A stretch of DNA of 64,000 bases from Pseudomonas viridiflava (GCF_900601905.1 NZ_UWFA01000305.1:58625-122624), one strand, 5' to 3'. Shown: positions 47,332-56,995, counted from the first letter of the stretch. The notes: a model not told the origin generated them from the sequence alone. Numbers and translations: made by a program.

Positions 47332-48738
47332 ATGTCGAAGTCGGTTCAACTCATCAAAGATCATGACGTTAAGTGGATTGATCTGCGCTTCACGGACACC
47401 AAAGGTACTCAGCACCACGTGACCATGCCGGCTCGTGATGCGCTGGACGATGAATTCTTTGAAATCGGCAAAATGTTCGACGGTTCGTCCATCTCCGGCT
47501 GGAAAGGCATCGAAGCCTCCGACATGATTCTGATGCCGGACGACTCCACCGCTGTGCTCGACCCGTTCACCGAAGAGCCGACCTTGATCCTGGTTTGCGA
47601 CATCATCGAACCGTCGACCATGCAGGGCTACGACCGCGACCCGCGCGCGATCGCTCACCGCGCCGAGGAATACCTGAAGTCCACCGGTATCGGTGACACC
47701 GTATTCGTAGGCCCGGAACCAGAATTCTTCATCTTCGACGAAGTGAAGTTCAAGTCCGACATCTCCGGCTCCATGTTCAAGATCTTCTCCGAGCAAGGCT
47801 CGTGGATGTCTGACCAGGACGTCGAAGGCGGCAACAAAGGCCACCGTCCAGGCGTGAAAGGCGGCTACTTCCCGGTTCCTCCGTTCGACCACGACCACGA
47901 AATCCGTACCTCCATGTGTAATGCCATGGAAGAAATGGGTCTGGTCATCGAAGTTCACCACCACGAAGTGGCGACTGCCGGCCAGAACGAAATCGGTGTG
48001 AAGTTCAACACCCTGGTCAAGAAAGCTGACGAAGTTCAAACCCTGAAATACTGCGTACACAACGTAGCTGACGCATACGGCCGCACCGCGACCTTCATGC
48101 CAAAGCCGCTGTACGGCGATAACGGTTCGGGTATGCACGTTCACATGTCCATCTCCAAAGATGGCAAGAACACTTTCGCAGGCGAAGGCTATGCCGGTCT
48201 GTCCGACACCGCTCTGTTCTTCATCGGCGGCATCATCAAACACGGTAAGGCCCTGAACGGCTTCACCAACCCGTCGACCAACTCCTACAAGCGTCTGGTC
48301 CCAGGCTTCGAAGCTCCGGTAATGCTGGCCTACTCGGCTCGTAACCGTTCCGCTTCGATCCGTATTCCTTACGTGTCGAGCCCTAAAGCCCGCCGTATCG
48401 AAGCCCGCTTCCCGGATCCGGCAGCCAACCCGTACCTGGGCTTCGCTGCACTGTTGATGGCGGGCCTGGACGGCATCCAGAACAAGATCCACCCTGGCGA
48501 CGCAGCTGACAAAAACCTGTATGACCTGCCGCCTGAAGAGGCCAAAGAGATCCCACAAGTTTGCGGCAGCCTGAAAGAAGCCCTGGAAGAGCTGGACAAA
48601 GGTCGTGCGTTCCTGACCAAAGGCGGCGTTTTCAGCGACGACTTCATCGACGCTTACATTGCTCTGAAAAGCGAAGAAGAAATCAAAGTACGCACCTTCG
48701 TGCACCCACTGGAATACGAGCTGTACTACAGCTGCTGA
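47332..48738 (+). CDS. glnA: Glutamine synthetase, type I
   Basis: 468 residues from the ATG at 47332 (GGAGGACACC upstream). Motifs: '[13 protein letters not shown]', '[12 protein letters not shown]', '[17 protein letters not shown]' (ATP and metal), and the adenylylation site Tyr in '[10 protein letters not shown]'. It forms glutamine from glutamate, ammonia and ATP; dodecameric, controlled by GlnE adenylylation. Transcription is expected from the sigma-54 promoter under NtrC, whose gene lies 3.5 kb downstream, and probably a second promoter. Terminator at 48769. Confidence 0.98.
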   Translation: MSKSVQLIKDHDVKWIDLRFTDTKGTQHHVTMPARDALDDEFFEIGKMFDGSSISGWKGIEASDMILMPDDSTAVLDPFTEEPTLILVCDIIEPSTMQGYDRDPRAIAHRAEEYLKSTGIGDTVFVGPEPEFFIFDEVKFKSDISGSMFKIFSEQGSWMSDQDVEGGNKGHRPGVKGGYFPVPPFDHDHEIRTSMCNAMEEMGLVIEVHHHEVATAGQNEIGVKFNTLVKKADEVQTLKYCVHNVADAYGRTATFMPKPLYGDNGSGMHVHMSISKDGKNTFAGEGYAGLSDTALFFIGGIIKHGKALNGFTNPSTNSYKRLVPGFEAPVMLAYSARNRSASIRIPYVSSPKARRIEARFPDPAANPYLGFAALLMAGLDGIQNKIHPGDAADKNLYDLPPEEAKEIPQVCGSLKEALEELDKGRAFLTKGGVFSDDFIDAYIALKSEEEIKVRTFVHPLEYELYYSC

Positions 48739-48768
48739 TCCAGCCGCGTCAGCCACTTCGACGCACTG

Positions 48769-48797
48769 AAAGAGGCCTCCTTCGGGAGGCCTTTTTT
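48769..48797 (+). terminator. glnA terminator
   Basis: AAAGAGGCCTCC TTCG GGAGGCCTTTTTT: GC-rich stem, UUCG tetraloop, T-tract. Confidence 0.92.
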
Positions 48798-48950
48798 GTG
48801 GGCGGGATTTGACCAGCGATACGTAGGAGCGAGGTGTGCCTGAATACAAGCCTGCAATGGTTGTCTCCTGCTAAAACATGCACTTTGTATTGGCTCTACA
48901 TATGTATTACCCGTAACGCTCGCATCGCAGGCAAGCTTGAACGAAGATCT

Positions 48951-49021
48951 GCAGGAGCTGCCGAAGGCTGCGAACCGGTTTTCATGATCCACCGCAATTC
49001 GCAGCCTTCGGCAGCTCCTGC
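48951..49021. repeat. REPIN (GCTGCCGAAGGCTGCGAA type)
   Basis: GCAGGAGCTGCCGAAGGCTG… / …CAGCCTTCGGCAGCTCCTGC; same type as the element at 24743. Confidence 0.85.
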
Positions 49022-49070
49022 AAAAAAACATTTCGAGTCAGTTATTTATGCAGCTTGAGACGAGATCATC

Positions 49071-49631
49071 ATGGCGAACCCACTAAGACTAATTTTGCTG
49101 ATCGCAAGCCTCACCAGCCTGAACGCTTGCGCTGGCACAGAAACTCCCGCTCCCGACGCGCTGACCCCACTTCTGGCAACCATCGCCGAGCGCCTGAGCG
49201 TGGCCGATCAGGTCGCGCTAACCAAATGGGACAGTGGCAAACCCATTCAGGACAGCCCTCGTGAAGCCCAGGTGATCGGCGCTGCCGCAAAGCTTGCGCC
49301 CACCTACAAGCTAGATAGCGGCGACGTCAGCCAATTTCTGGCCGCACAGATAGAAGCCAACAAGCTGGTGCAGTACGCGCTACTGGCAAAATGGACTGCG
49401 GCTGGCAGCGCCCCGGCCACCGCCCGGCCCGACCTGATTGGGCAGATCCGCCCACAACTGGATCAGTTGCAAACCCGACTGTTACAAAACTACGCGGCAT
49501 TCGCGCCTTATCGTCAGGACCCCAACTGCCCCGCATGGCTCAATCAGCAGCGCCAACGCCAGGCCACTGACTCGATCCACGATCTGGCGTTGATTCGGGC
49601 GGTCGGGGAATTGTGTGTCATCCACAAATGA
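49071..49631 (+). CDS. Secreted (AroQ-gamma) chorismate mutase
   Basis: 186 residues. Signal peptide 'MANPLRLILLIASLTSLNACA', which could also be read as a lipoprotein signal around 'LNAC'. All-helical chorismate mutase core: 'LTPLLATIAERLSVADQVALTKWDSGKPIQDSPREAQVIGAAAKLA', carrying the Arg, Lys and Arg-Glu active-site residues of AroQ. 'FLAAQIEANKLVQYALLAKW' supplies the second part. It rearranges chorismate to prephenate in the periplasm. The physiological role there is unclear; a link to host interaction is proposed for some bacteria. Confidence 0.82.
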   Translation: MANPLRLILLIASLTSLNACAGTETPAPDALTPLLATIAERLSVADQVALTKWDSGKPIQDSPREAQVIGAAAKLAPTYKLDSGDVSQFLAAQIEANKLVQYALLAKWTAAGSAPATARPDLIGQIRPQLDQLQTRLLQNYAAFAPYRQDPNCPAWLNQQRQRQATDSIHDLALIRAVGELCVIHK

Positions 49632-49703
49632 AGCCTGAGCGTTTCAGCTGATGTGTTCTATGCTGCGCAACACCGCCAGCTGTCTTTCGCTACCGGAGTC
49701 TGC

Positions 49704-50231
49704 ATGCTTCATCGTCTCGCCTGCCTGCTGCTGATCATGGTCGCGCTTCCCGCTGCTGCGCAGATTTATCGCTACACCGATGCCAACGGCAATACCGCGT
49801 TCAGCAATCAACCGCCCGATGGAGTGAAGGCCAAGGTGGTGGAGTTACCTCCGCTCAACAGCGTTGAGCCGCAGAAACTGCCCGCACCGACCGCCCCTTC
49901 CCAAAACCAGGCATCCCCGGCTCCGCTGCGGGAGGCCTATGAGAGGCTGGAACTCACCGACCTGCCCGATGGAGGAGCGCTGCGCGCCAACAACGGCACA
50001 TTCACGGTTGGGGTGGCTATCCAGCCACGTCTGGCGCCGGGCCATCAGCTGCAACTGCTGGTAGATGGCACTCAATATGGGCAACCGGGTAACGTCCCGC
50101 GCCTGCAAGTGGTCGACCTGCCTCGCGGCGAACACAGTTTTGCCGTGGTAGTACTGGATAACGGGCGCATCCTCCAGCAAAGTCCGACCCTTACTCTGAC
50201 CGTGCAGCGAGTCCATGTCGGCAACCGTTAG
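49704..50231 (+). CDS. DUF4124-domain periplasmic protein
   Basis: 175 residues from the ATG at 49704. Signal peptide 'MLHRLACLLLIMVALPAAA', then the DUF4124 core 'QIYRYTDANGNTAFSNQPPDGVKAKVVELPPLN', a Pro-rich linker, and a beta-rich C-terminal domain ('NGTFTVGVAIQPRLAPGHQLQLLVDGTQYG', 'LPRGEHSFAVVVLDNG'). It is a paralogue of the next gene, overlaps it by 17 bp, and the two share layout along their length. Function unknown. Confidence 0.82.
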   Translation: MLHRLACLLLIMVALPAAAQIYRYTDANGNTAFSNQPPDGVKAKVVELPPLNSVEPQKLPAPTAPSQNQASPAPLREAYERLELTDLPDGGALRANNGTFTVGVAIQPRLAPGHQLQLLVDGTQYGQPGNVPRLQVVDLPRGEHSFAVVVLDNGRILQQSPTLTLTVQRVHVGNR

Positions 50232-50859
50232 TTTCACTTTCCTGCGCAGCGCCTGGCTCTGCCTGCTGATGCTGTCGTCCATCCCAGCCATGGCCGATGT
50301 GTACACCTACGTCGACGGCCAGGGGAATCGAGTATTCACCGACCAGCCGCACAAAAACGCCAGGCGCGTCGACATCCCGCCCAGCAACAGCACCACCGGC
50401 ACCCCGCCCAAACGCACGGTGCAAAGCAGCCCGGCGATGCCGAAATACAAGGCTATGTTTCGCTATGAGTTACTTCGGGTACTGGTTCCAGAACCCGACG
50501 CTACGGTGCGCAGCACGCCGGGCGACATGATCGTCACCGTGACCAGCGACCCGGCCTTGCAGTCCGGCCACAACTATCAGCTACTGATTGATGGCGCGCC
50601 TACTGCTGCACCGGGCCGCAGTCCGGTATTTGCGTTGCAGAATATCGACCGAGGCACGCATCAGCTTTCCGTGTTGATCCTGGACGAGAAAGGCAGAGTG
50701 CTGGAGAGGACGCCCAATCAGCCCTTTCACATGCAGCGCATCTCACTGGCGCAGAAGCGCACCGCCAACCCGTGCCAACTGCCCGAATACGGCGTGCGCC
50801 CGGAATGCCCCATCAAAGACAAGCCGGAAGAAAAAAGCAGCTTCTTTCCCTTCTTTTAA
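50215..50859 (+). CDS. DUF4124-domain periplasmic protein (paralogue)
   Basis: 214 residues. The signal peptide ends '…LCLLMLSSIPAMA'; DUF4124 core 'DVYTYVDGQGNRVFTDQPHKNARRVDIPPSN'; C-terminal domain 'VRSTPGDMIVTVTSDPALQSGHNYQLLIDGAPTAAPGRSPVFALQNIDRGTHQLSVLILDEKGR' mirrors that of the upstream gene. Tandem duplication followed by divergence is the likely origin. The tail adds two Cys ('NPCQLPEYGVRPECP') and ends in Phe-rich 'SSFFPFF'. Found between glnA and ntrB in pseudomonads. Confidence 0.82.
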   Translation: MSATVSFTFLRSAWLCLLMLSSIPAMADVYTYVDGQGNRVFTDQPHKNARRVDIPPSNSTTGTPPKRTVQSSPAMPKYKAMFRYELLRVLVPEPDATVRSTPGDMIVTVTSDPALQSGHNYQLLIDGAPTAAPGRSPVFALQNIDRGTHQLSVLILDEKGRVLERTPNQPFHMQRISLAQKRTANPCQLPEYGVRPECPIKDKPEEKSSFFPFF

Positions 50860-51181
50860 AGCGTGCGTGCCGATTCGCAGCCAGGCGCTATATTGGTGCA
50901 AGATATTGCCGCCTGCCCGACAAGGCATCCCATTTTGGTTCGCAAATGAGCGCTGCTGGTGAACCAATGCAACGCACTGTCCAATAAAAGCCCGGATTTG
51001 CGAATTAAACGCTTCTTTTCGGAGCCTTGGTTTGGTTTTTGCAACTTGCCACTGACAGCCCTTTATCTGCACGGGATACGACTGTACCCGTGGCGTTACC
51101 ACCGCTGGGGAAGACCAACCAGCGCCTGCGGACCAAGGCTCGCCTGGGTCTGCAATGTGCCAAAAGAGGTCAACGACTTTA
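50860..51181. other. ntrB upstream region
   Basis: 322 bp. It should hold the ntrBC promoter. A GG-…-TGC sequence near 50893 (TTGGTGCAAGATATTGCC) is one base out of register for a sigma-54 promoter. No gene or clear terminator seen. Confidence 0.45.
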
Positions 51182-52267
51182 ATGACTATCAGCGACGCGC
51201 TGCACCGTTTGTTACTCGACAACCTCACCACTGCCACGATTCTGCTCAATGCCGATCTGCGCCTTGAGTACATGAACCCCGCAGCGGAAATGCTGCTGGC
51301 CATCAGCGGCCAGCGCAGCCATGGCCAATTCATCAGCGAGCTGTTTACTGAATCGGCCGAAGCCCTGAGTTCGTTGCGTCAGGCAGTGGAACAAGCGCAT
51401 CCGTTTACCAAGCGTGAAGCCATGCTCACCGCGCTGGCTGGGCAGACCCTGACCGTTGACTACGCCGTCACGCCGATTCTCAGCCAGGGCCAGACCATGC
51501 TTCTGCTGGAGGTCCATCCGCGTGACCGCCTGCTGCGCATCACCAAAGAAGAGGCTCAGCTGTCCAAGCAGGAAACCACCAAAATGCTGGTGCGCGGCCT
51601 GGCTCACGAAATAAAGAATCCATTGGGTGGCATCCGTGGCGCAGCGCAATTGCTGGCCCGTGAGCTGCCGGAAGAAAGTCTCAAGGACTACACCAACGTC
51701 ATCATCGAAGAAGCCGACCGCCTGCGTAATCTGGTGGACCGGATGCTAGGTTCCAACAAGCTTCCGTCGCTGGCCATGACCAACGTGCATGAAGTGCTTG
51801 AGCGCGTCTGCAGTCTGGTCGAAGCCGAAAGCCAGGGGCGCATCACGTTGGTGCGCGATTACGATCCGAGCATTCCCGATGTATTGATCGACCGCGAGCA
51901 GATGATTCAGGCCGTGCTCAATATTGTTCGCAACGCGATGCAGGCCATCAATGGCCAGAACGAGATGCGCCTGGGCCGTATCAGCCTGCGCACCCGCGCC
52001 ATGCGTCAGTTCACCATCGGCCACGTGCGGCATCGCCTGGTCAGCAAAATCGAAATCATCGACAACGGCCCCGGTATTCCAGCCGAACTTCAGGAAACCA
52101 TTTTCTACCCCATGGTCAGCGGCCGCCCGGACGGTACCGGTCTCGGCCTTGCGATTACGCAGAACATAATTAGTCAGCATCAGGGACTGATCGAGTGTGA
52201 CAGCCATCCTGGCCACACCACGTTTTCGATCTTCCTGCCGCTGGAACAAGGAGCAGCTTCGACATGA
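51182..52267 (+). CDS. ntrB: Nitrogen regulation sensor kinase NtrB
   Basis: 361 residues from the ATG at 51182 ('MTISDALHRLLLDNLTTATILLNADLRLEYMNPAAEMLLAISGQ'). N-terminal PAS domain; phosphorylated His in 'VRGLAHEIKNPLGGIRGAAQLLARELP'; N box 'VLNIVRNAMQAI'; G boxes 'IEIIDNGPGIP' and 'GRPDGTGLGLAITQNI'. No membrane segment, so it is cytosolic and reads PII (GlnB/GlnK). It phosphorylates NtrC under nitrogen limitation. The ATGA overlap with ntrC couples translation. Confidence 0.96.
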   Translation: MTISDALHRLLLDNLTTATILLNADLRLEYMNPAAEMLLAISGQRSHGQFISELFTESAEALSSLRQAVEQAHPFTKREAMLTALAGQTLTVDYAVTPILSQGQTMLLLEVHPRDRLLRITKEEAQLSKQETTKMLVRGLAHEIKNPLGGIRGAAQLLARELPEESLKDYTNVIIEEADRLRNLVDRMLGSNKLPSLAMTNVHEVLERVCSLVEAESQGRITLVRDYDPSIPDVLIDREQMIQAVLNIVRNAMQAINGQNEMRLGRISLRTRAMRQFTIGHVRHRLVSKIEIIDNGPGIPAELQETIFYPMVSGRPDGTGLGLAITQNIISQHQGLIECDSHPGHTTFSIFLPLEQGAAST

Positions 52268-53700
52268 GCCGTAGTGAAACTGTCTGGATCGTAGATGACG
52301 ACCGTTCCATCCGCTGGGTGCTGGAAAAGGCTCTGCAACAGGAAGGTATGACCACGCAAAGCTTCGACAGCGCCGACGGCGTGATGAGCCGCCTGGCCCG
52401 TCAGCAGCCGGACGTGATCATCTCCGACATCCGCATGCCTGGCGCCAGTGGCCTGGACCTGTTGGCACGCATTCGCGAGCAACACCCGCGCCTGCCGGTG
52501 ATCATCATGACCGCTCATTCAGATCTCGACAGCGCCGTTGCGTCCTATCAGGGCGGCGCTTTCGAATATCTGCCCAAGCCATTTGACGTCGATGAAGCCG
52601 TTTCTCTGGTCAAGCGCGCCAACCAGCACGCGCAGGAGCAGCAAGGCCTGGACATCCCGCCTGCGCTGACCCGCACCCCCGAAATTATTGGCGAAGCGCC
52701 TGCGATGCAGGAAGTGTTTCGCGCCATCGGCCGCCTCAGCCATTCCAACATCACCGTCCTGATCAACGGCGAGTCGGGTACCGGTAAAGAGTTGGTTGCC
52801 CACGCCCTGCACCGCCACAGCCCGCGGTCGGCCTCGCCGTTCATTGCACTGAACATGGCCGCGATCCCGAAAGACCTGATGGAATCGGAACTGTTCGGCC
52901 ACGAAAAAGGCGCCTTTACCGGTGCGGCCAACTTGCGTCGCGGTCGTTTCGAGCAGGCTGACGGCGGCACGCTGTTTCTGGATGAAATCGGCGACATGCC
53001 TGCCGACACCCAGACCCGCTTGCTGCGCGTGCTGGCCGATGGCGAGTTCTACCGCGTCGGTGGCCACACCCCGGTCAAGGTCGACGTGCGCATCATCGCC
53101 GCCACCCACCAGAATCTGGAAACCCTGGTGCAAGCAGGCAAATTCCGTGAGGACTTGTTCCATCGTCTGAACGTGATCCGCATCCATATCCCGCGCATGT
53201 CGGATCGTCGTGAAGACATCCCGACCCTGGCCAGACACTTCCTCAGCCGTGCAGCGCAGGAACTGGCTGTCGAGCCGAAACTGCTCAAGGCGGAAACCGA
53301 GGAATACCTCAAGCACCTGCCATGGCCCGGCAACGTGCGTCAGCTGGAAAACACCTGCCGCTGGATCACGGTCATGGCCTCGGGCCGTGAAGTGCACATC
53401 AGCGACCTGCCACCAGAACTGCTGAGCCTGCCGCAAGACGCTGCCCCGGTGACCAACTGGGAGCAAGCCCTGCGCCAATGGGCCGATCAGGCATTGGCAC
53501 GCGGCCAATCCAGCTTGCTGGACAGCGCCGTACCGACCTTCGAACGCATCATGATCGAAACCGCCCTCAAGCATACCGCCGGCCGCCGTCGCGACGCCGC
53601 TGTACTGCTGGGCTGGGGACGCAACACCTTGACTCGCAAGATCAAGGAGCTGGGCATGAAGATCGATGGAGGTGACGATGACGAGGGTGAGGAAGGCTGA
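52264..53700 (+). CDS. ntrC: Nitrogen regulation response regulator NtrC
   Basis: 478 residues. Receiver domain with phospho-Asp in 'DVIISDIRMPGASG'; sigma-54 AAA+ domain with Walker A 'LINGESGTGKELVAHALHRHS', the sigma-54-contact 'GAFTGA' and 'LFLDEIGDMPADTQTRLLRVL'; C-terminal Fis-type helix-turn-helix 'RRRDAAVLLGWGRNTLTRKIKELG'. It activates sigma-54 promoters, presumably including that of glnA in this window. Complete; terminator at 53715. Confidence 0.97.
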   Translation: MSRSETVWIVDDDRSIRWVLEKALQQEGMTTQSFDSADGVMSRLARQQPDVIISDIRMPGASGLDLLARIREQHPRLPVIIMTAHSDLDSAVASYQGGAFEYLPKPFDVDEAVSLVKRANQHAQEQQGLDIPPALTRTPEIIGEAPAMQEVFRAIGRLSHSNITVLINGESGTGKELVAHALHRHSPRSASPFIALNMAAIPKDLMESELFGHEKGAFTGAANLRRGRFEQADGGTLFLDEIGDMPADTQTRLLRVLADGEFYRVGGHTPVKVDVRIIAATHQNLETLVQAGKFREDLFHRLNVIRIHIPRMSDRREDIPTLARHFLSRAAQELAVEPKLLKAETEEYLKHLPWPGNVRQLENTCRWITVMASGREVHISDLPPELLSLPQDAAPVTNWEQALRQWADQALARGQSSLLDSAVPTFERIMIETALKHTAGRRRDAAVLLGWGRNTLTRKIKELGMKIDGGDDDEGEEG

Positions 53701-53714
53701 TTAACGGCCTCATC

Positions 53715-53752
53715 AAAAAAGCCCAGGGTTGCGAAAGCAGCCTTGGGCTTTA
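53715..53752 (+). terminator. ntrC terminator
   Basis: AAAGCCCAGGGTTGC GAAA GCAGCCTTGGGCTTT with one mismatch, then TATT; 14 bp past ntrC. Confidence 0.85.
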
Positions 53753-53782
53753 TTGATTGCGCTGCCTGTAGCGATGAAAACT

Positions 53783-53875
53783 TGTGGGAGCGAATTCATT
53801 CGCGAAAGGGCCAGTACAAACGATACATATCCGTCGCCTGGAACACCGCATTCGCGAATGAATTCGCTCCCACAG
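53783..53875. repeat. REPIN, near-duplicate of the one at 37881
   Basis: TGTGGGAGCGAATTCATTCG… / …CGAATGAATTCGCTCCCACA, with the same ~45-bp spacer as the 37881 copy. Confidence 0.85.
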
Positions 53876-53972
53876 GTCCGAGGTCAGCCAACGCTTCTAT
53901 GTGTTTTCAGAAGCCTTGCAGGCAGACATAGAATTTCCCACAGGGAGACCGCGGCGTTAACCAACCCTGCCT

Positions 53973-55967
53973 CTAACGCACCAAATGCAAAAACTGCATA
54001 TGACGTTCGTACTGATCAAGAATGTCGTTGATGACCTGCTCCTTGGTGTAACCCACCAGGTCGTAATCCTGACTGCCTTCGCTGAGATGAACCTCGGCGC
54101 GGTAATAACGACGGTTGTTCAGCTGCTTGGAGCCCATTCCGCCCCGAGCAAACGACGGCGTGAAGAAGCCCTTCATCATCACCTGATAAACGAACGGTCG
54201 CTCTTCGCCATGACCGATTTCCAGCGTCACGCTGTCATTGGCCGGGTCTGGCTGAGTAATGACATGCAGGCCTTTTTCAGCGAACACCGCAGTGACTTCC
54301 TCGGTCGCCGGGCGAACCGTCTGCTCCAGGAAGCGATACACCTCGTCTCGGGACGGGTAATGCACAGCCTGACTCAGACGTTGACGCCACCCGCCGCGCC
54401 GCGCACCGGAGGCCGGGGCCAGCGAGTACAGCTGCGCGATCTGGCGCTGGGATTCCATGAAGAACGCCTTGTGCAGCCCCCACATCATCAGCAACAGAAT
54501 CAGCGAAAACGGCAGCGAGGTCAGCACGACTGCAGATTTCAGCGCATCGATACTGCCCGAGAACAGCAAGCCGCTGGTAATCAACGCCGTCGCCACGCCC
54601 CAGAACACCCGCAGCCACTTCGGGCCGTCTTCGTCCGGGTTGCCGCCTTTGGCCGACAGCGTCGAAAGCACCACCGTGCCCGAATCCGCCGAGGTGACAA
54701 AGAATACGAAGCTGATAAACACCGTCACCGCAATAACCGTCTTGCTCCAGGGATAGGTTTCCAGCAGCAGATAGAGCGTGCGCGACGGATCATCAATCGC
54801 CGATTGCCCCAGCGCCACCATCCCGTGGTTGAGTACTTGATCAATGGCGCTATTGCCGAAGATAGACATCCAGGCCAGGGTGAACCCCAGCGGAATCAAC
54901 AGCACCCCGAAAACGAACTCACGGATGGTCCGACCACGGGAAATCCGCGCAATGAACAGACCCACGAACGGCGACCAGGCAATCCACCAGGCCCAGTAAA
55001 ACACCGTCCAGCCACCCAGCCAGTCGCTCGGTTTGTCGTAGGCGTAAACATCGAAACTCTTGGTTGGCAGCGCGCCCAGGTAATCACCGATGTTCTGCAC
55101 CAAGGTGTTGAGCAGGTGCTGAGTCGGGCCTGCAAACAACACAAACAGCAGCAGCGCGCAGGCCAGCAGCATGTTGATGTCAGACATGACGCGCACGCCC
55201 TTATCCACACCCGCGATGGCTACCAGAATCGCCGCGCCCATCATCAACGTTATGAGCCCGACCTGAATCCATTGGGTATGCGGCATGCCGAACAGGTAAT
55301 CCAGCCCGGAATTGAGGTGCAACACCCCAAAGCCCATGTCCGCGCCCAGCCCGAAAATCGTCGCGATAATGCCGAAACCATCTACCGCGTAACCAATGGG
55401 CCCATTGATACGCTTGCCGATCAGCGGATACAGCGCCGAGCGCAAAGCCAGCGGCAAATTATGCCGATACGCAAAATAAGCCAGCGCCATGCCGACAAAG
55501 GCAAACACACCCCAGCCATGCAGACCCCAGTGCAAAAACAGCAACTGCATCGCCTGCCGCGCCGACTCCGTGGTGCCGCCCTCGCCTTGCGGCGGAGCCA
55601 GCATGTGGGTCAGCGGCTCAGAGACACAGAAGAAAAACAGCGTGATGCTGATCCCGGCGGCAAACAACATCCCCGCCCAGGACAAATAACTGAATTCGGG
55701 CTCGTCGTGGTCGGCACCGAGCTTGATCTTGCCGTAGCCAGACAAGGCGGTGACCACCACGAAGACCAGATAAATGGTCATCGCCAGCATGTAATACCAG
55801 CCGACCGTATTGGCCGCCCAGTTCTGCGCCGCCAACAGCCATTGGCCGGAGGCCTCGGGGAAGGCGATAACCGTCACACCGAACAACAGAATAAACGTCG
55901 CCGCGAAGTAAAAAACCGGCGGGTTCATGCGAACCGAACCGCTGGGTGAAGCAGCAGATGCACTCAT
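53973..55967 (-). CDS. betT: BCCT-family choline transporter BetT
   Basis: 664 residues. Twelve predicted transmembrane helices, the BCCT signature 'GWTVFYWAWWIAWSPFVGLFIARISRGRTIREF', and aromatic-rich substrate-binding helices. A long cytosolic C-terminal domain (~160 residues from 'SLAPASGARRGGWRQRLSQAVHYPSRDEVYRFLEQTVRPA') is typical of osmosensing BetT. It imports choline driven by the proton gradient, for conversion to glycine betaine. BetI-like palindrome at 56059. No betIBA genes adjoin, unlike the P. aeruginosa betT1 locus. Confidence 0.9.
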   Translation of the reverse strand: MSASAASPSGSVRMNPPVFYFAATFILLFGVTVIAFPEASGQWLLAAQNWAANTVGWYYMLAMTIYLVFVVVTALSGYGKIKLGADHDEPEFSYLSWAGMLFAAGISITLFFFCVSEPLTHMLAPPQGEGGTTESARQAMQLLFLHWGLHGWGVFAFVGMALAYFAYRHNLPLALRSALYPLIGKRINGPIGYAVDGFGIIATIFGLGADMGFGVLHLNSGLDYLFGMPHTQWIQVGLITLMMGAAILVAIAGVDKGVRVMSDINMLLACALLLFVLFAGPTQHLLNTLVQNIGDYLGALPTKSFDVYAYDKPSDWLGGWTVFYWAWWIAWSPFVGLFIARISRGRTIREFVFGVLLIPLGFTLAWMSIFGNSAIDQVLNHGMVALGQSAIDDPSRTLYLLLETYPWSKTVIAVTVFISFVFFVTSADSGTVVLSTLSAKGGNPDEDGPKWLRVFWGVATALITSGLLFSGSIDALKSAVVLTSLPFSLILLLMMWGLHKAFFMESQRQIAQLYSLAPASGARRGGWRQRLSQAVHYPSRDEVYRFLEQTVRPATEEVTAVFAEKGLHVITQPDPANDSVTLEIGHGEERPFVYQVMMKGFFTPSFARGGMGSKQLNNRRYYRAEVHLSEGSQDYDLVGYTKEQVINDILDQYERHMQFLHLVR

Positions 55968-56058
55968 GAAACGTGCACCTCCGACTGGAAGGAAAAGACA
56001 GCAACAAACGGGTTAGACAAGGGTAAGCCTCCTGAAATGAGCGGGCAGCGAACCACCG

Positions 56059-56088
56059 GTTTTAATTGAACGAGCGTTCAATTAAAAC
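56059..56088. promoter_or_regulatory. BetI-type operator upstream of betT
   Basis: GTTTTAATTGAACG, two bases, then its exact reverse complement: perfect 14-bp arms. The core TTGAACG-N2-CGTTCAA has the form of TetR-family BetI boxes. It lies ~92 bp upstream of the betT start and should make betT choline-inducible through a BetI encoded elsewhere. Confidence 0.75.
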
Positions 56089-56211
56089 ATGGAAGCGCCC
56101 GCGAGGCCTAATCGCAGGCCAGTGGGTGCAGGCTCAAGCGAGGTTAAGACGTGTGTTTCACGGGGATCGTTCCCGATGTGGGGAGGGTCTGTTGCGAGGG
56201 ATGTAGAAGAG

Positions 56212-56922
56212 TCACCATTCCCACTTGGCTTCTCGGAATTCGGCGTTTGGGATGACGGTTTTCAAGAAGGCGACGAACTCATCAATCTTGTTTTTTTCGA
56301 GGTGGACTTCGAAGCCGGCCAGTGGATTGTCCTGAAAGCTGGGGACGACCATTTTGCGTTTACGGTCGATGAAAACGAGGTCGTAGCGAGCCCAGTCGGT
56401 GGAGTGATGCTCGACGGGGTTTTCCCAATGGAGTAATTTTATTGCGGCAATAATGGTGATGCCTGCTGGGCCTGCAGCGATCCAGATCAACCTCGGGTCT
56501 ATTGAAATCATAGAAAGGATGCAGATGAAGGTGAAGATGGATAGAGCTTTGAAGAATGTCGCACCCGACTTGGGTAGATTCAGCCAATAATCGACTTCGC
56601 AGCCGAGTTCGGTGAAACGGTAGTTGTAGACAGTTTTTTGCCGGACAACTCCTGCCCAGAGAATAAACACAACCATGGTTCCAAACACGCCTGTGTTTAC
56701 TACCAAATGCCTGGTATCTTCGTTTCCGTGCAAAAACCATCCATACAGAATAAATACTCCAGTAAAAAACCCAAGCACTGCCATACCAACATACATAAAC
56801 AAGGTCGGATGTGAATATGTTTTTATTTTCCATGTCATTAAAATCGAACCGCAGACGGTTGTCCGCCGCAAATCGGTCCGCCCTATACCTCTACACGTTT
56901 TTATATTGTCTTGAACATCCAT
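56212..56922 (-). CDS. Membrane protein, paralogue 1 (candidate T6SS immunity)
   Basis: 236 residues. After a ~28-residue polar lead come two hydrophobic hairpins ('TLFMYVGMAVLGFFTGVFILYGWFLHG', 'VFGTMVVFILWAGVV', then 'ALSIFTFICILSMISI', 'LIWIAAGPAGITIIAAIKLL') and a cytosolic tail ending 'VIPNAEFREAKWEW'. It is clearly paralogous to the next gene ('RQKTVYNYRFTELGCEVDYWLNLPKS' versus 'RQKTIYSYLITEKGGEVKYWLHFPKC'). Multi-membrane partners are usual as immunity to pore-forming VasX/BTH_I2691 effectors, a fragment of which lies upstream. Function is inference; AT-rich. Confidence 0.7.
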   Translation of the reverse strand: MDVQDNIKTCRGIGRTDLRRTTVCGSILMTWKIKTYSHPTLFMYVGMAVLGFFTGVFILYGWFLHGNEDTRHLVVNTGVFGTMVVFILWAGVVRQKTVYNYRFTELGCEVDYWLNLPKSGATFFKALSIFTFICILSMISIDPRLIWIAAGPAGITIIAAIKLLHWENPVEHHSTDWARYDLVFIDRKRKMVVPSFQDNPLAGFEVHLEKNKIDEFVAFLKTVIPNAEFREAKWEW

Positions 56923-56995
56923 TTACTCTACAACCTCTATGATAAGCATTACGCAATTACATACGCCATACATAAAGTGGATACTATTAGAATAT

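Larger units (their letters stand above)
48739..49070. other. glnA downstream spacer
   Basis: Contains the glnA terminator, a partial REP (48825–48855) and the REPIN at 48951. The AT-rich 48880–48930 may hold the promoter of the next gene. Confidence 0.6.

Noticed and set aside
50888..50910. Sigma-54 promoter for ntrBC
   Set aside because: GG and GC elements are separated by 11 rather than 10 bases, so it does not fit the required spacing.
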